64,000 nt of DNA from Actinophytocola algeriensis (lineage in GTDB: Bacteria > Actinomycetota > Actinomycetes > Mycobacteriales > Pseudonocardiaceae): the NCBI RefSeq assembly GCF_014203735.1, contig NZ_JACHJQ010000006.1, positions 319,698 to 383,697 on the forward strand, given 5' to 3'. The notes beneath the pieces were generated by a model. It was not told the origin of the DNA. It did not search any database and saw nothing but the letters and a program-made list of their open reading frames with translations. Shown here in pieces: positions 42,367-51,899 of this stretch (position 1 is its first letter; each line of letters starts with the position of its first letter). The translations under genes and the position numbers were made by a program.

Positions 42367-44751
42367 CTACCGCAACACAGCAGAGAACGTCCGCCCGTAA
42401 GCCCGCCACGTGCGAACCCGAACCAGAGTCCCCCCAGCGACCCGCCGCACCTCAACCCCTTCGTCCGCACTCACCACCCGAAAAGCACCACGCAGAACCA
42501 CGGACACCGACTCCTGCCCCATGGTCGGGTCCGACACCGCGACCGTCACCGTCCGGTCGGGTGAGCGTCGCACCAGCACCGACCCCGGCCCGTGGACCGA
42601 CACCCATCCCGCCCGCTGCCACCCGCCGCCGAACGCGTTGACCCCCACCAGCCCTCGGTGTGACACCGCCTGCACCGCGGGCGTGTTCGCCACCACCCGT
42701 GCGGACGTACGCACCGCGCCTTCCGAAGCGTTCGGCACCAACGCGAACGCACACGTCCCCCGCACCACCACCGAGACGACCCGCTTCGTCACCGCGGTGT
42801 CCGGGTTGGACACCCGCACCACTCGCTGACTCCGCGTCACCACCGCCTGCTCCACCTCCGGCCGGCCGGACAGGAACACGTAGCCCACCGACGCCCCGGA
42901 CGTCCGGTTCGCCCACCGCAGCCACTCCCGCGACCCGGTCACCACCACGTCATCGTCGGCAGCCGCGATTCGACTGTCCACTGTGGTCACCGCGTCCGGT
43001 GACACTCCGGCGGCCAGCACCACCACCTCGTCGTCGAACAGGAACCACGACTTCGTGGCCCTGGCGTTCGGGTACGCCACGAAGTCGTCGGGTAACAAGC
43101 CCGCCTGCTTGTCCACGTACGGCACGTCATCCGACAGCACCATCCCCGCCACACCATACGCCCCCAAGGTGGCGCCACCCGAGAACTCGTTGGTACCACA
43201 GGGAAAGTACACGTACTTGTTCTGCAGCGAGGACGACGACGTGAACCCGGCCGCCGGGTTCTCGTACCAGAACCGCCCGTACAGGTCCGGCACCGTCTGA
43301 CGTTCCTCGGGCAAGGTGGTCACGCCGGAGAGCCGGTACGGTGACACGGTCGTGTAGTAGTCGACCCCGAACGAGTCGGACTGGTCCTGGCCGGACAGGT
43401 ACAGGTAGTGCGCGCCGTCCCCCTGGAACCAGGGCATCAGGTTCTCACCGTTCATGTACTCGTACTTGCTGATCCGCGACGAGCTCCGCGCCACCGCGAA
43501 CGCGTACCCCGGCCGCCGGTGCACGGTCCGGTCCATCGCGTTGAACGCCACCGAGCGCGACGGCGGGTTCAGGTCCGCCGCAGGCACAGGAGAAGCCAGC
43601 ACGTCGAAGTACCGCTGCACGCTGACCGGCGACACGAACACCGAAGCGTCCGCCACCCGCAGGAACTTCACGTACCCCTTGAGCGGCACCGGATCCGACA
43701 CGTAATCCGCCAGGTCGACGATCGCCTCCACAATGGACGCCACATCGCCGTAGCCCGCGGTCGACCGCGACACCGCGCGCCCCTTGACGACCTCCATCAG
43801 CCAACCCTCGAAGATCAGCGGCGCGAACCCGTCGACCACCCATCCCCGCACGACCTCGACGAGCGCGGCGTCACCCGCGTACGCCGTGCCGTCGAGGATC
43901 TTCACCGCCTGCACGACCCGTGTCAGCAGCGCCCTGCCGTACGAACCCGTGTAGGCGACGGAGTGGTGCTGGATGAACGACCCGTCGGCGTAGTACCCGT
44001 CGGTCACCCCGTGCTGGAGGTCGTACGGGTCGACCGTGGCGAACACCGTCCGCTGGTCGGCGACGGCCTTGGTCACCCTGGCCTCGGCACCGAGCAGCGC
44101 GCCCTGCAGGATCCGGTTCGTGGTGATGTCGGCGAGGTTGGCACCGGTGTGGAAGCGGGAGTCGAGGTCGACGTCGCCGTCCTTGCCGTTGCGCAGGTAG
44201 GCGTCCATCGACGCCACGTACGTCGACACCAGGTCCGCCGGCGCGTCGAGCAGCAGCAACGCCTTGCTGGCGCTCGTGGAGATGCCGATCTCCCAGTTGA
44301 ACCAGTTGCCGTAGTAACCGGCGCTCTGGTCGCCGTAGTACGACTCGTGCAGCCACTCGAGGCCGTCCAGCACCCGCTGCCGCACCGCGCTGTCACCGAA
44401 CAGTGCCGAGCCGGGGGCACGGGTGGCGAGCGCGATCTCGTACAGGTTCTGGAAAGCGCGGTTCAGGTTCGCGTCGCTGGTGCCGAGCGGCAGGCCGGCG
44501 AACAGTTCGCCCTCACCGGCGGCGTCCATGTCCGCGAGCCGTGCTCTTGCCGCCTGCACGATCGCGGCGAGTTTCGGCGCGACCTCCTGGCGTGCGTTCG
44601 ACGAGGCGGTACCGGCGAAGACCTCGATGGTGTTCGTCTTCAGCCGGGCCAGGTCGGTTGCCGGGTCGGCGCTCGCGGGCACCGGTCGAGCCAGTGCGAG
44701 CAACCCGGCCGCGGGTACGAGTGACAGGACATGACGGCGTGACAGTTCCAT
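42367..44751 (-). CDS. Polysaccharide lyase family 8 (hyaluronate/chondroitin/xanthan-lyase type), Tat-exported
   Basis: 794 residues. Tat signal MELSRRHVLSLVPAAG with cleavage near ASA (about 28). An alpha/alpha-toroid domain follows (about 35-380): NWFNWEIGISTSASKALLLL, and the catalytic region DGYYADGSFIQHHSVAYTGSYG containing the expected His and Tyr, then SRSTAGYGDV. Three beta-sandwich domains follow (about 390-790). Length is standard for PL8. It cleaves uronic-acid-containing polysaccharides by beta-elimination outside the cell; the exact substrate cannot be told. Stands alone: 103 bp from the EspG-like gene (convergent) and divergent from the next gene. Confidence 0.9.
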   Translation of the reverse strand: MELSRRHVLSLVPAAGLLALARPVPASADPATDLARLKTNTIEVFAGTASSNARQEVAPKLAAIVQAARARLADMDAAGEGELFAGLPLGTSDANLNRAFQNLYEIALATRAPGSALFGDSAVRQRVLDGLEWLHESYYGDQSAGYYGNWFNWEIGISTSASKALLLLDAPADLVSTYVASMDAYLRNGKDGDVDLDSRFHTGANLADITTNRILQGALLGAEARVTKAVADQRTVFATVDPYDLQHGVTDGYYADGSFIQHHSVAYTGSYGRALLTRVVQAVKILDGTAYAGDAALVEVVRGWVVDGFAPLIFEGWLMEVVKGRAVSRSTAGYGDVASIVEAIVDLADYVSDPVPLKGYVKFLRVADASVFVSPVSVQRYFDVLASPVPAADLNPPSRSVAFNAMDRTVHRRPGYAFAVARSSSRISKYEYMNGENLMPWFQGDGAHYLYLSGQDQSDSFGVDYYTTVSPYRLSGVTTLPEERQTVPDLYGRFWYENPAAGFTSSSSLQNKYVYFPCGTNEFSGGATLGAYGVAGMVLSDDVPYVDKQAGLLPDDFVAYPNARATKSWFLFDDEVVVLAAGVSPDAVTTVDSRIAAADDDVVVTGSREWLRWANRTSGASVGYVFLSGRPEVEQAVVTRSQRVVRVSNPDTAVTKRVVSVVVRGTCAFALVPNASEGAVRTSARVVANTPAVQAVSHRGLVGVNAFGGGWQRAGWVSVHGPGSVLVRRSPDRTVTVAVSDPTMGQESVSVVLRGAFRVVSADEGVEVRRVAGGTLVRVRTWRAYGRTFSAVLR

Positions 44752-44931
44752 TGGACCCCCGATCAAAGGCCGTTGTGCCCTAGATGGTCGTCGTTCCGGC
44801 CCCGTGGATCAAGGAGTGTGCAACGCATCGGCGCATCCGCGATAACAATTGGCTTTTCGTGCCCTCCAGCCGTAACGGCGGCGCGGCGCGGTCCGAAGGA
44901 CTGCGCATCTCCACGATTGGAGGCGATGACG

Positions 44932-45327
44932 ATGCCGGCCTGGAACCTCCACCGGCCCCGCCGGGACCCCGGAGAAGCTGCCGCCTACCAAGTCCTGCGT
45001 GCCGCGCGGTGGCTCAACGACCACATGCGGGCCTACGCGGGCCGCGCACCGATCACCACCGACATGGTGGCCGACCTCGTCGTGATGGCCCGGCACGGCG
45101 ACCTGGTGCAGATCGCGGTCGACGGCTACCAGAACGGGAGCACCGTCGCGACCTGGCTGGTGCGCGTCACGGAGGCCGGTTTCCACCCGCAGGACCCGGC
45201 CGCGAAGCCCGCCGACGCCGTGCTCCGCGGTCTGCGCTACCGGGTGGTGCCGAACCGGATGGGCCGGGAACACCTGTACCGGCACCTGTTGCGGTGCAGC
45301 TGGACCGCGCCCGTCAGCCGCCGCTGA
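44932..45327 (+). CDS. Hypothetical small protein
   Basis: 131 residues (MPAWNLHRPRRDPGE), mixed alpha/beta with no signal peptide or membrane helix. ATG 44932 is chosen because GGAGG lies eight bases upstream; an ATG at 44926 is only two bases from it. Segment LVQIAVDGYQNGSTVATWLVRV looks like a beta-hairpin. No family recognised. Its last 14 bp overlap the convergent Lrp gene. The 180 bp upstream, toward the PL8 gene, contain no other gene. Confidence 0.6.
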   Translation: MPAWNLHRPRRDPGEAAAYQVLRAARWLNDHMRAYAGRAPITTDMVADLVVMARHGDLVQIAVDGYQNGSTVATWLVRVTEAGFHPQDPAAKPADAVLRGLRYRVVPNRMGREHLYRHLLRCSWTAPVSRR

Positions 45328-46339
45328 CCGCGGTGCCCTGGCCGAACGGCACTGCCGCGTCCGCGTGGTGTTCGGCCAGTTGGTCGCGCCACCACGGGGT
45401 CTCGACGAAGCCACGCTTCAGTGACAGCAGCTCCACCGACGCATTCCACCCGACCACGCCCGCCATCTTCGCGAGCGTGGCGGTGGTGAACTCGAACAGG
45501 CCGCGTGTCGACTCGGCGATCACCTCGCACAGCAAGGAGTTCCCGTCGAGCGTGGCGCCGAGGTAGCGCACGGACGGGTGGCGGACGAGTGCCGCCGCGA
45601 CCTCGTTCAGCTTCGACGGTTCGACGGTGACCCACATCAGCGTCTCCGCCTCCAGGCCGAGTGCCTGCGCGGGCACGATCGTGAACACGGCCGCGCATCG
45701 TTCGCCGATCATGCGCTCGAACCGGCGCCGCACGGTCGACTCGTTGAGGTCCAGAGCACCCGCGATGGTCTTGAAGCCCGCGCGGCCGTCGTCCCGCAGG
45801 TGGTCGAGGATCGCCCAGTCGACCTTGTCGAAGTGGTCCGGCGAGCACAGCGGCACCTCGGGTGGCAGCGCGTCACGGTCGTCGAGCAGCTGCTTGTACC
45901 AGTCGTGGGACACCTTGTAGACGTGCAGCAGCAGGTCGCTGTACCACCGCTGCACGCCGTCGATCTGCTGCAGCTCCAGCATGGTCTTCGGGTAGCGGGT
46001 AGGCCCCGAGTTGACCACCAGCTCGATGCCGATGTCGTACGAGCCGGTGATCAGCGACGCCCACCGCACGTCCGGGCGGGCGACCAGCTGCTCGGCCACG
46101 TCGAGCTGCGTGCCGGGCCGGCAGCCGATGCGGGTGAAGAACGTCTCCACGGGGCCGGTGCTGCCGAGGCTCGGCAGCACCGCCACCTTCAGGAGGTTGT
46201 CGGCCACGAGCTGCTGGGCACGCCGCGCGACCGTCGGCACCGACGTCTCGCACAGCGCGGCGATCGACGTCCAGCTGGCGCGCCCGTCACTCTGCAGCGC
46301 GATGATGATCTGGCGGTCGAGGTCGTCGAGAGGCCTCAT
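45314..46339 (-). CDS. Double-length Lrp/AsnC-family regulator
   Basis: 341 residues, about twice the usual 150-160. Two HTH-RAM units in tandem: HTH1 about 5-60 (DLDRQIIIALQSDGRASWTSIA), RAM1 about 65-145; HTH2 about 168-225 (DKVDWAILDHLRDDGRAGFKTIA, NESTVRRRFERM), RAM2 about 230-310. RAM domains bind amino acids. As the last gene of the leftward peptide-salvage operon, overlapping the hydrolase gene by ATGA, it probably senses amino acids released from peptides and controls the cluster. Confidence 0.9.
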   Translation of the reverse strand: MRPLDDLDRQIIIALQSDGRASWTSIAALCETSVPTVARRAQQLVADNLLKVAVLPSLGSTGPVETFFTRIGCRPGTQLDVAEQLVARPDVRWASLITGSYDIGIELVVNSGPTRYPKTMLELQQIDGVQRWYSDLLLHVYKVSHDWYKQLLDDRDALPPEVPLCSPDHFDKVDWAILDHLRDDGRAGFKTIAGALDLNESTVRRRFERMIGERCAAVFTIVPAQALGLEAETLMWVTVEPSKLNEVAAALVRHPSVRYLGATLDGNSLLCEVIAESTRGLFEFTTATLAKMAGVVGWNASVELLSLKRGFVETPWWRDQLAEHHADAAVPFGQGTAVSGG

Positions 46340-47223
46340 GTGCTTCGGATGACTCCCGCCAGGAACTCGCGCACCACCTTCGTCCACGCCTCGGCCTCCT
46401 CGATCTGCGGCGAGTGGCCCGACTTCTCGAACACCACCAGCCGCGAGCCGGGGATCAGACTAGCGATCAGCTCACTGCACGCCACCGGCGTGATCCAGTC
46501 CGTGCGGCCGACCGTGATCAGCGTGGGGGCCGTGACCTGCGGCAGCACCGGCTTCAGGTCGTAGTTCGGGATGTTGACCTGGAACGCGTAGTTGTGCGCC
46601 TCGTACCGGTACGGGGTGGCCGCGACCTTCTTCTCGACCGCCTCGGGGTCGTACACGTAGTCGTACAGCGGCAGGATCTCCCGCCAGCAGTCCCGCAGGT
46701 CGTCGTCGTCGCGGACGGTGCCCGCGAAGATCCGGTCCAGCTTCTCGCGGTCGATCTCCACCCGGGTGTTGGCGAGCGCGTTGGCCAGCGCCTTCTCCTC
46801 GTGCGAGTTGTCCGGCGAGGTGTCGCGCAGCACCATGGCCCGCACGCGGCCGGGGTAGCGGGTGGCGTACTCCATCGCCATGAACCCGCCGTACGAGCCA
46901 CCCGCCATGATGACCTGCTCGGCGCCGATCCACTGGCGCAGACCGTCGATGTCGGCGGCCCACTGCTCGTGGCTGAACGTGCCGTTGCCCTCGCTCTGCC
47001 CGGAACCGCGGGCGTCGAAGACCACGACCCGGTAGGTGTCGGCGAGCCTGCCGAAGCTCGCGCGCGGCTCGGCCCGCGAGCCAAGCCCCGGCGCGCCGTG
47101 GTGTGCGATCAGTACCGGTGCGCCCTCGGGGCCGAGCACCTCGACCGCGAGCCGGTTGCCGTTGATCTCCACCATCCGCGCCTCGGTGGTGGCGGCGGCG
47201 AACTCTGGCGACACGTCGTTCAC
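46336..47223 (-). CDS. Alpha/beta hydrolase, proline-iminopeptidase-like
   Basis: 295 residues. Nucleophile elbow GGSYGG (Ser110), acid in GRTDWIT (about 240), His in KSGHSP (about 270), and FDARGSGQSEGN resembling the DxRGxGxS loop of proline iminopeptidases. No lid insert typical of epoxide hydrolases is obvious. Probably releases N-terminal residues from imported peptides, though an ester or lactone substrate is possible. GTG 47223 is preceded by GAGGAG. Lies 9 bp after the M24 peptidase gene. Confidence 0.82.
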   Translation of the reverse strand: MNDVSPEFAAATTEARMVEINGNRLAVEVLGPEGAPVLIAHHGAPGLGSRAEPRASFGRLADTYRVVVFDARGSGQSEGNGTFSHEQWAADIDGLRQWIGAEQVIMAGGSYGGFMAMEYATRYPGRVRAMVLRDTSPDNSHEEKALANALANTRVEIDREKLDRIFAGTVRDDDDLRDCWREILPLYDYVYDPEAVEKKVAATPYRYEAHNYAFQVNIPNYDLKPVLPQVTAPTLITVGRTDWITPVACSELIASLIPGSRLVVFEKSGHSPQIEEAEAWTKVVREFLAGVIRST

Positions 47224-47232
47224 GGAAACTCC

Positions 47233-48411
47233 TCAGACGGGGATGACGCAGTGGTCGAGGCTGCGCGGGTACGAGGTGAGCGGGCGGGAGCCGTCCTCGG
47301 TGACGAGCATGGAGTCCGAGATCCGGTAGCCCGCGTGGCCGGGGACGTAGATGCCCGGCTCGTTGGACACGATCATCCCGGGCTCGAGCACGGTCGCGTC
47401 GCCGTCCTCCAGCCACGGCGGCTCGTGCATGCCGAGGCCGATGCCGTGGCCCTGCCGGTGCCGCAGGTAGCGGCCCAGCCCGGCCTCCTTGACGACCGCG
47501 AGGCAGGCCTCGTTGGCAGAACGGCACTCCGCGCCCGGCTTGATCGCGTGCCCGCCGACCTCCTGTGCCAGGCGGATGGTCTCGTGGTAGCGGCGCTGCT
47601 CGTCGGTCGGCTCGCCGAGCACGAACGTCCGCTCCCCCTCGACGAACCGGCCGCCGACCGCGCAGCCGAGCGACAACATGAACGTGTCACCGGGCCGCAG
47701 CCGGTAGCTCGACGGCAGGCCGTGCGGGTAGGAGGAGTTGGCACCCGCGTACACGAGCCCGCCGGCGAGGAAGGACACCACGACGACGTCGGTGTGCTCG
47801 CCGTACATGGTCGAGGTGCCGACGCGCCCGACGTGCGTGGCCAGCTCGGCCTCGCTGGGCAGCGCGGCGCCGGTGGCGAGCGCGTCGGTGACCAGCTTGA
47901 CGCCCTCGGTCAGCATGACGTCGGTGATGCGGGCGGCCTCCTGGTGCAGCACGACCTCGCCGGGCTCCTTGACGTACCTGGCGACCGTGACGAGGTCGGT
48001 CGGCACCAGTTCCGCGGTGGACAGTGCGGCCGCGGCGGCACTGAGCCGCGCGTAGGTCATCGACGTGGTGTGCCCTGCCTTGCGCCGTCCCGCGCCGACC
48101 GCGCCCGCGAGCACCGCGAACGGCGGCACCACACCCGGGTACTCGGGGTAGGACACCAGATCCGCGACCGCGTGCTGCGCCTCGGCGTGTTCACGTTCCA
48201 GCTCGGGCAGCAGCAGGGTGGCGCCGCCGTCGGCGGGCAGCCACACCGCGACCGGTCGCTCGCACGGGTGGTGGAAGAACCCGGTCAGGTAGGCGACGTC
48301 CTCCGGGTCGTCGGTGAGGACCGCGTCGAGCCCGGCCTCGGTGGCACGGGCACGCACCCGGTCCTGGACACGCTCGAAGAACGCGCGGTCCAGTCTTTGC
48401 GAGAAGGTCAC
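47233..48411 (-). CDS. M24-family metallopeptidase (Xaa-Pro dipeptidase/aminopeptidase)
   Basis: 392 residues: N-terminal creatinase-like domain (about 10-150, PEDVAYLTGFFHHP) and C-terminal pita-bread domain with HRQGHGIGLGMHEPPW, EPGMIVSNEPGIYV and a final TEDGSRPLTSYPR. First metal-ligand region GDTFMLSLGCAV appears to have Asp only in GDT, so not all five canonical ligands are clear by eye. GTG 48411 overlaps the permease stop. Cleaves Xaa-Pro bonds in imported peptides. Confidence 0.85.
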   Translation of the reverse strand: MTFSQRLDRAFFERVQDRVRARATEAGLDAVLTDDPEDVAYLTGFFHHPCERPVAVWLPADGGATLLLPELEREHAEAQHAVADLVSYPEYPGVVPPFAVLAGAVGAGRRKAGHTTSMTYARLSAAAAALSTAELVPTDLVTVARYVKEPGEVVLHQEAARITDVMLTEGVKLVTDALATGAALPSEAELATHVGRVGTSTMYGEHTDVVVVSFLAGGLVYAGANSSYPHGLPSSYRLRPGDTFMLSLGCAVGGRFVEGERTFVLGEPTDEQRRYHETIRLAQEVGGHAIKPGAECRSANEACLAVVKEAGLGRYLRHRQGHGIGLGMHEPPWLEDGDATVLEPGMIVSNEPGIYVPGHAGYRISDSMLVTEDGSRPLTSYPRSLDHCVIPV

Positions 48412-49298
48412 TTGTTCCGCCTTGGGTTACGGGCGTCGTTGTACGCGGTGGAGAGCAGCGTCGACGCCAGCACGAGCAGGAAGATGGCGAGTGAGGGGAA
48501 CAGCGGCAGCCACCACGCGGTGGACATCGCGCCGGCCTGCTGCGCCTCGTAGAGGATCCGGCCCCACGACCACGTGTTCGGGTCGCCGAGGCCGAGGAAG
48601 GCCAGGCCCGCGGCGGACAGGACCGCCCGCGAGGAGGTCAGCACGACCGACACCAGCACCAGCGGCATCACCGCGGGCACCACGTGCCGCCGGATGATCC
48701 ACACCGGTGAGCCCGTCATCAGCCGCGCGGCGTCCACATAGGGCAGTCGCACCACGGAAAGCGCCTGCGAGCGCACGACCCTCGTCACCTCGGGCCACGA
48801 GAACGCGGCGATCACGAGGATGATCGTCATCGTGCTCGGGCCGACGAGGGCGGCGACGAGGATCATCAGCGGCAGGATCGGCAGCGACAGCGTGAGGTCC
48901 ACGACCACGCTGATCACCGCGTCGACCCGGCGGAAGTACGCGCCGATCACCGCGAGCAGCGTGCCGAACACGATCGCGATCAGCGACGCGGCCGCCGCGA
49001 CGAGCAGGCTCTGCTGCGCACCCCACACGACCTCGGCGAACACGTCGAGCCCGAGGCTGTCCGTGCCGAACCAGTGCGCACCGGACGGCGGCGCGAGCAC
49101 CGTGTCGCCGTAGCCCGCCGGGTAGTCCGCGAGCAGCGGTGCGGCGATCGCCGCGATCACCAGCAGCACCAGCACGGCGAGGGCCGCCACGCCGAGCGGC
49201 TCGCGCCGGAACCGCCGCCACGTCAGCCGCGCCGCCCTGGGTGGCGCGTCGACGGACACCGCCTCGGCCTGTTGTGCCTGCGGAGTTGTCATGGTCAC
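48408..49298 (-). CDS. Peptide ABC transporter permease, DppC type
   Basis: 296 residues, six membrane helices, N-terminal OppC cap (RLTWRRFRREPLG) and the permease EAA-like loop RLPYVDAARLMTGSPVWIIRRHVVPAVMP region, with AGLAFLGLGDPNTWSWG near the C-terminus. GTG 49298 overlaps the DppB stop (GTGA); ATG 49292 two codons later is an alternative. Confidence 0.92.
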   Translation of the reverse strand: MTMTTPQAQQAEAVSVDAPPRAARLTWRRFRREPLGVAALAVLVLLVIAAIAAPLLADYPAGYGDTVLAPPSGAHWFGTDSLGLDVFAEVVWGAQQSLLVAAAASLIAIVFGTLLAVIGAYFRRVDAVISVVVDLTLSLPILPLMILVAALVGPSTMTIILVIAAFSWPEVTRVVRSQALSVVRLPYVDAARLMTGSPVWIIRRHVVPAVMPLVLVSVVLTSSRAVLSAAGLAFLGLGDPNTWSWGRILYEAQQAGAMSTAWWLPLFPSLAIFLLVLASTLLSTAYNDARNPRRNK

Positions 49299-50260
49299 GA
49301 GGCCGCCTTCACGCGTGGGTCGAGGATGCCGTAGGCGATGTCGGTGATCATGTTCACGGCCACCACGGTCACCGCGAGCAGCAGGAACGCACCCTGTAGC
49401 ACCGGGAAGTCCAGCTGTGTGACCGCTTCGTAGATGCCGCGGCCGATGCCCGGGTAGGCGTACACGGTCTCGATCAGCACCGCGCCACCGACGACGAACC
49501 CGAGTTGCAGGCCGACGAGCGTGGTGGTGGGCAGCAACGCGTTGCGCAGCGCGTGCTTCCACAGCACCCGCCTGGCGGGCAGGCCGTTGGCGTTGGCCAG
49601 CACCACGTAGTCCTCGCCGAGCGCGTCGATCAGCGACGACCGCATGGTGAGCACGTACGCACCGAGCTGGGCGAACACCAGCGACAGGCACGGCAGCACG
49701 AGGTGCGAGATCACCGACAGGTACCACTCGCCGCCGTACGTGCCGTCGGTGTACGCACCACCGATCGGGAACCAGTTCAGCTGCAGCCCGAAGACGTACA
49801 GCAGCAGGATCCCGAGGCTCGGCACGAACAACGACTGCCCGGTCACGGCGACGATCTGCACGAACCGGTCCCACAGCCCGCCCCGCCGGGACGCGGCGAG
49901 CACCCCCAGCGGGATGCCGACGACGACCGTCACCAGCAGCGACGACGCGGCGAGCAGCAGTGTCCACGGCAGCCGTTCCATCAGGACGGTCGTGACCTCG
50001 GTGTTCTGGTGGAACGAGATGCCGAGGTTTCCTTGCAGCAGCTGCCACAGGTACTTCACGTACTGGACGGGCAGCGACTCCTCGAGGCCGTACTGCGTGA
50101 GCAGGGCCGCCCGGGTCTCGCGTGTCATGTTCGGGTTCGCCACGGCCAGCGCCGGGTCCCCCGGCAGCAGCCGGAGGAGCAGGAACGTGACCGTCACGGC
50201 GAACCAGAGCGTGAGCAGGCCGCGGCCGACCCGCTTGAGCACGAACAAGAACAGCGACAT
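49295..50260 (-). CDS. Peptide ABC transporter permease, DppB type
   Basis: 321 residues, six membrane helices. DppB hallmarks: GRGLLTLWFAVTVTFLLLRLLPGDP at the N-terminus, YGLEESLPVQYVKYL, and ANANGLPARRVLWKHALRNALLP in the cytoplasmic coupling loop. Forms the channel with DppC. Starts 16 bp after the binding-protein gene. Confidence 0.93.
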   Translation of the reverse strand: MSLFLFVLKRVGRGLLTLWFAVTVTFLLLRLLPGDPALAVANPNMTRETRAALLTQYGLEESLPVQYVKYLWQLLQGNLGISFHQNTEVTTVLMERLPWTLLLAASSLLVTVVVGIPLGVLAASRRGGLWDRFVQIVAVTGQSLFVPSLGILLLYVFGLQLNWFPIGGAYTDGTYGGEWYLSVISHLVLPCLSLVFAQLGAYVLTMRSSLIDALGEDYVVLANANGLPARRVLWKHALRNALLPTTTLVGLQLGFVVGGAVLIETVYAYPGIGRGIYEAVTQLDFPVLQGAFLLLAVTVVAVNMITDIAYGILDPRVKAAS

Positions 50261-50276
50261 CCGGGCGGCCCCTGCC

Positions 50277-51899
50277 TTACTGCGACTCGGACTTGGTCGC
50301 CGAGGCGACCGAGATCGGGTTGACGATGGACAGCAGCTCCGACGGCTTCACGACGAACCCGCTCCAGTCGCTGCGGTGCGCCACGTACAGGTTCTGCGTG
50401 TACATGACGTTGTCGTACACGTTGTCCCGCACGACCTTCGCCGCCTTCTGCAGCAGCGGCTTCTGCTCGTCGCGCTCGAACGTGACCCGCGCCTGCTCGA
50501 TCAAGGACGACAGCTCCGGGTCGTCCACATAGGAGTAGTTGATCACGCCGCCCGGCAGGTAGGTCAACGCCATGTTGGTCGCCGGGTCGTCCATGATCGC
50601 GAAGTTGCCCGCGTAGATGTCGAAGTCACCCGCGTCGGTCTTCGCCAGGTACGTGTTCCGTTCCAGGCCCTGCAGCTCGATGGTGACGCCCGCCTTGGCC
50701 GCGCCGTCCTTCACGAGCGTCGCCCACTGCGTGGTCACCGGGTCCTGCAGCGAGTAGATCAGCCGGAACTTCAGCGATCCGTCGGTCTTGTACCCGGCGT
50801 CGGTCAGCAGCTGCTTCGACTTCTCCGGGTCGAACTCGTACTCCTTGATCGAGTCGTCGTGGTAGTCCTTCAGCACCGGCATGATCGGGCTGGACCCGGT
50901 CGACACCGCCTGGTCGGCCAGCACGACCTTGCGGATCGCGTTGTAGTCCACCGCGTACGCGAGCGCCTGCCGGACCTCCTTCTTCGCGAGGTCCGGCTTG
51001 TTCATGTTGTACGTCATGTGCGCGTAGCCGAGGCCGGGGATCTCCTCGACCGTGATGCCCTGCGTGCCCTGCAGACCCTTGACCTGCGCGGGCGGCAACG
51101 CGTTCGCGATGACGTCCACGTCGCCGTTCTTCAGGCCCAGGATCTCGGTGTTCACGTCCGGGTACACGCGGTAGACCACCTTGGCGGCCTTGGGCTTGCC
51201 ACCGTCGACCAGCGGGTAGTTGTCGACCCGCTCCATCGTGTAGCTCTGGCCGCGCTGCACCTCGGTGAGCACGTACGGCCCGGCCGACACCCAGCCGCCG
51301 TCCTTCCCGTCGTTCGCGAACGTCGCGACCGAACCCGCGGGCTCGAACACGTGCTGGGGCACGACGTTGCCCCAGAACCCGACCTCCGGGACGACCGTCG
51401 AGTCCGGTGCGCTCAGCTTCAGCTCGACCCGGGTGTCGGACACCGCGGTCGCCGACTCGAAGTTGGTCAGCTGGCCGGTCAGCGTGCCGGCCGGCTTGTC
51501 CCGCTTCACCGCGTTGAGCGAGTACGCGACATCCTTCGCGGTCAGCGGCGTGCCGTCCGACCACTTCATGCCGGACCGGATCTCGTAGTAACCGGTGGTG
51601 TCGTCGACGTAGCCCCACTTCTCCGCCAGCTCGGGCGCCTTCTCGCCGTCCGGGCCGATCGAGAGCAGGTGCGGGTACATCAGGTTGGTGATCCAGTAGT
51701 CACTGCGGCTGTTGCCGACGAACGGGTTGTAGTTGACCACGTCGGTGGTGGTCGCGATGGTGAGCGTGGCGTCGGTGACCGCCGCTCCGCCCCCACCGCC
51801 TTCGGTGGGAGCGCTCGGCGCACAGGCCGCGAACGTGGCGATGCTGACCGCCGCGGCTGTGACCGCAATGGCCGCGGTCCGTCGTGGACGTGACGTCAA
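50277..51899 (-). CDS. Peptide ABC transporter solute-binding lipoprotein (SBP_bac_5)
   Basis: 540 residues. Lipoprotein signal with FAACAPS (Cys about 26), glycine linker, then the family-5 fold: PELAEKWGYVDD, WSDGTPLTAKDVAYSLNAV, GPYVLTEV, DYNAIRKVVL. Binds oligopeptides. The start is TTG at 51899, forming a TTGA overlap with the stop of the upstream dipeptidase gene; the coding phase and signal sequence leave no other obvious start. A TTG with stop overlap suggests low, coupled initiation. Confidence 0.9.
   Translation of the reverse strand: MTSRPRRTAAIAVTAAAVSIATFAACAPSAPTEGGGGGAAVTDATLTIATTTDVVNYNPFVGNSRSDYWITNLMYPHLLSIGPDGEKAPELAEKWGYVDDTTGYYEIRSGMKWSDGTPLTAKDVAYSLNAVKRDKPAGTLTGQLTNFESATAVSDTRVELKLSAPDSTVVPEVGFWGNVVPQHVFEPAGSVATFANDGKDGGWVSAGPYVLTEVQRGQSYTMERVDNYPLVDGGKPKAAKVVYRVYPDVNTEILGLKNGDVDVIANALPPAQVKGLQGTQGITVEEIPGLGYAHMTYNMNKPDLAKKEVRQALAYAVDYNAIRKVVLADQAVSTGSSPIMPVLKDYHDDSIKEYEFDPEKSKQLLTDAGYKTDGSLKFRLIYSLQDPVTTQWATLVKDGAAKAGVTIELQGLERNTYLAKTDAGDFDIYAGNFAIMDDPATNMALTYLPGGVINYSYVDDPELSSLIEQARVTFERDEQKPLLQKAAKVVRDNVYDNVMYTQNLYVAHRSDWSGFVVKPSELLSIVNPISVASATKSESQ

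Noticed and set aside
42410-43300. Genes on the + strand opposite the PL8 lyase
   Set aside because: These open frames are Pro/Thr/Arg-rich shadows; the minus-strand lyase has full domain support across the region.
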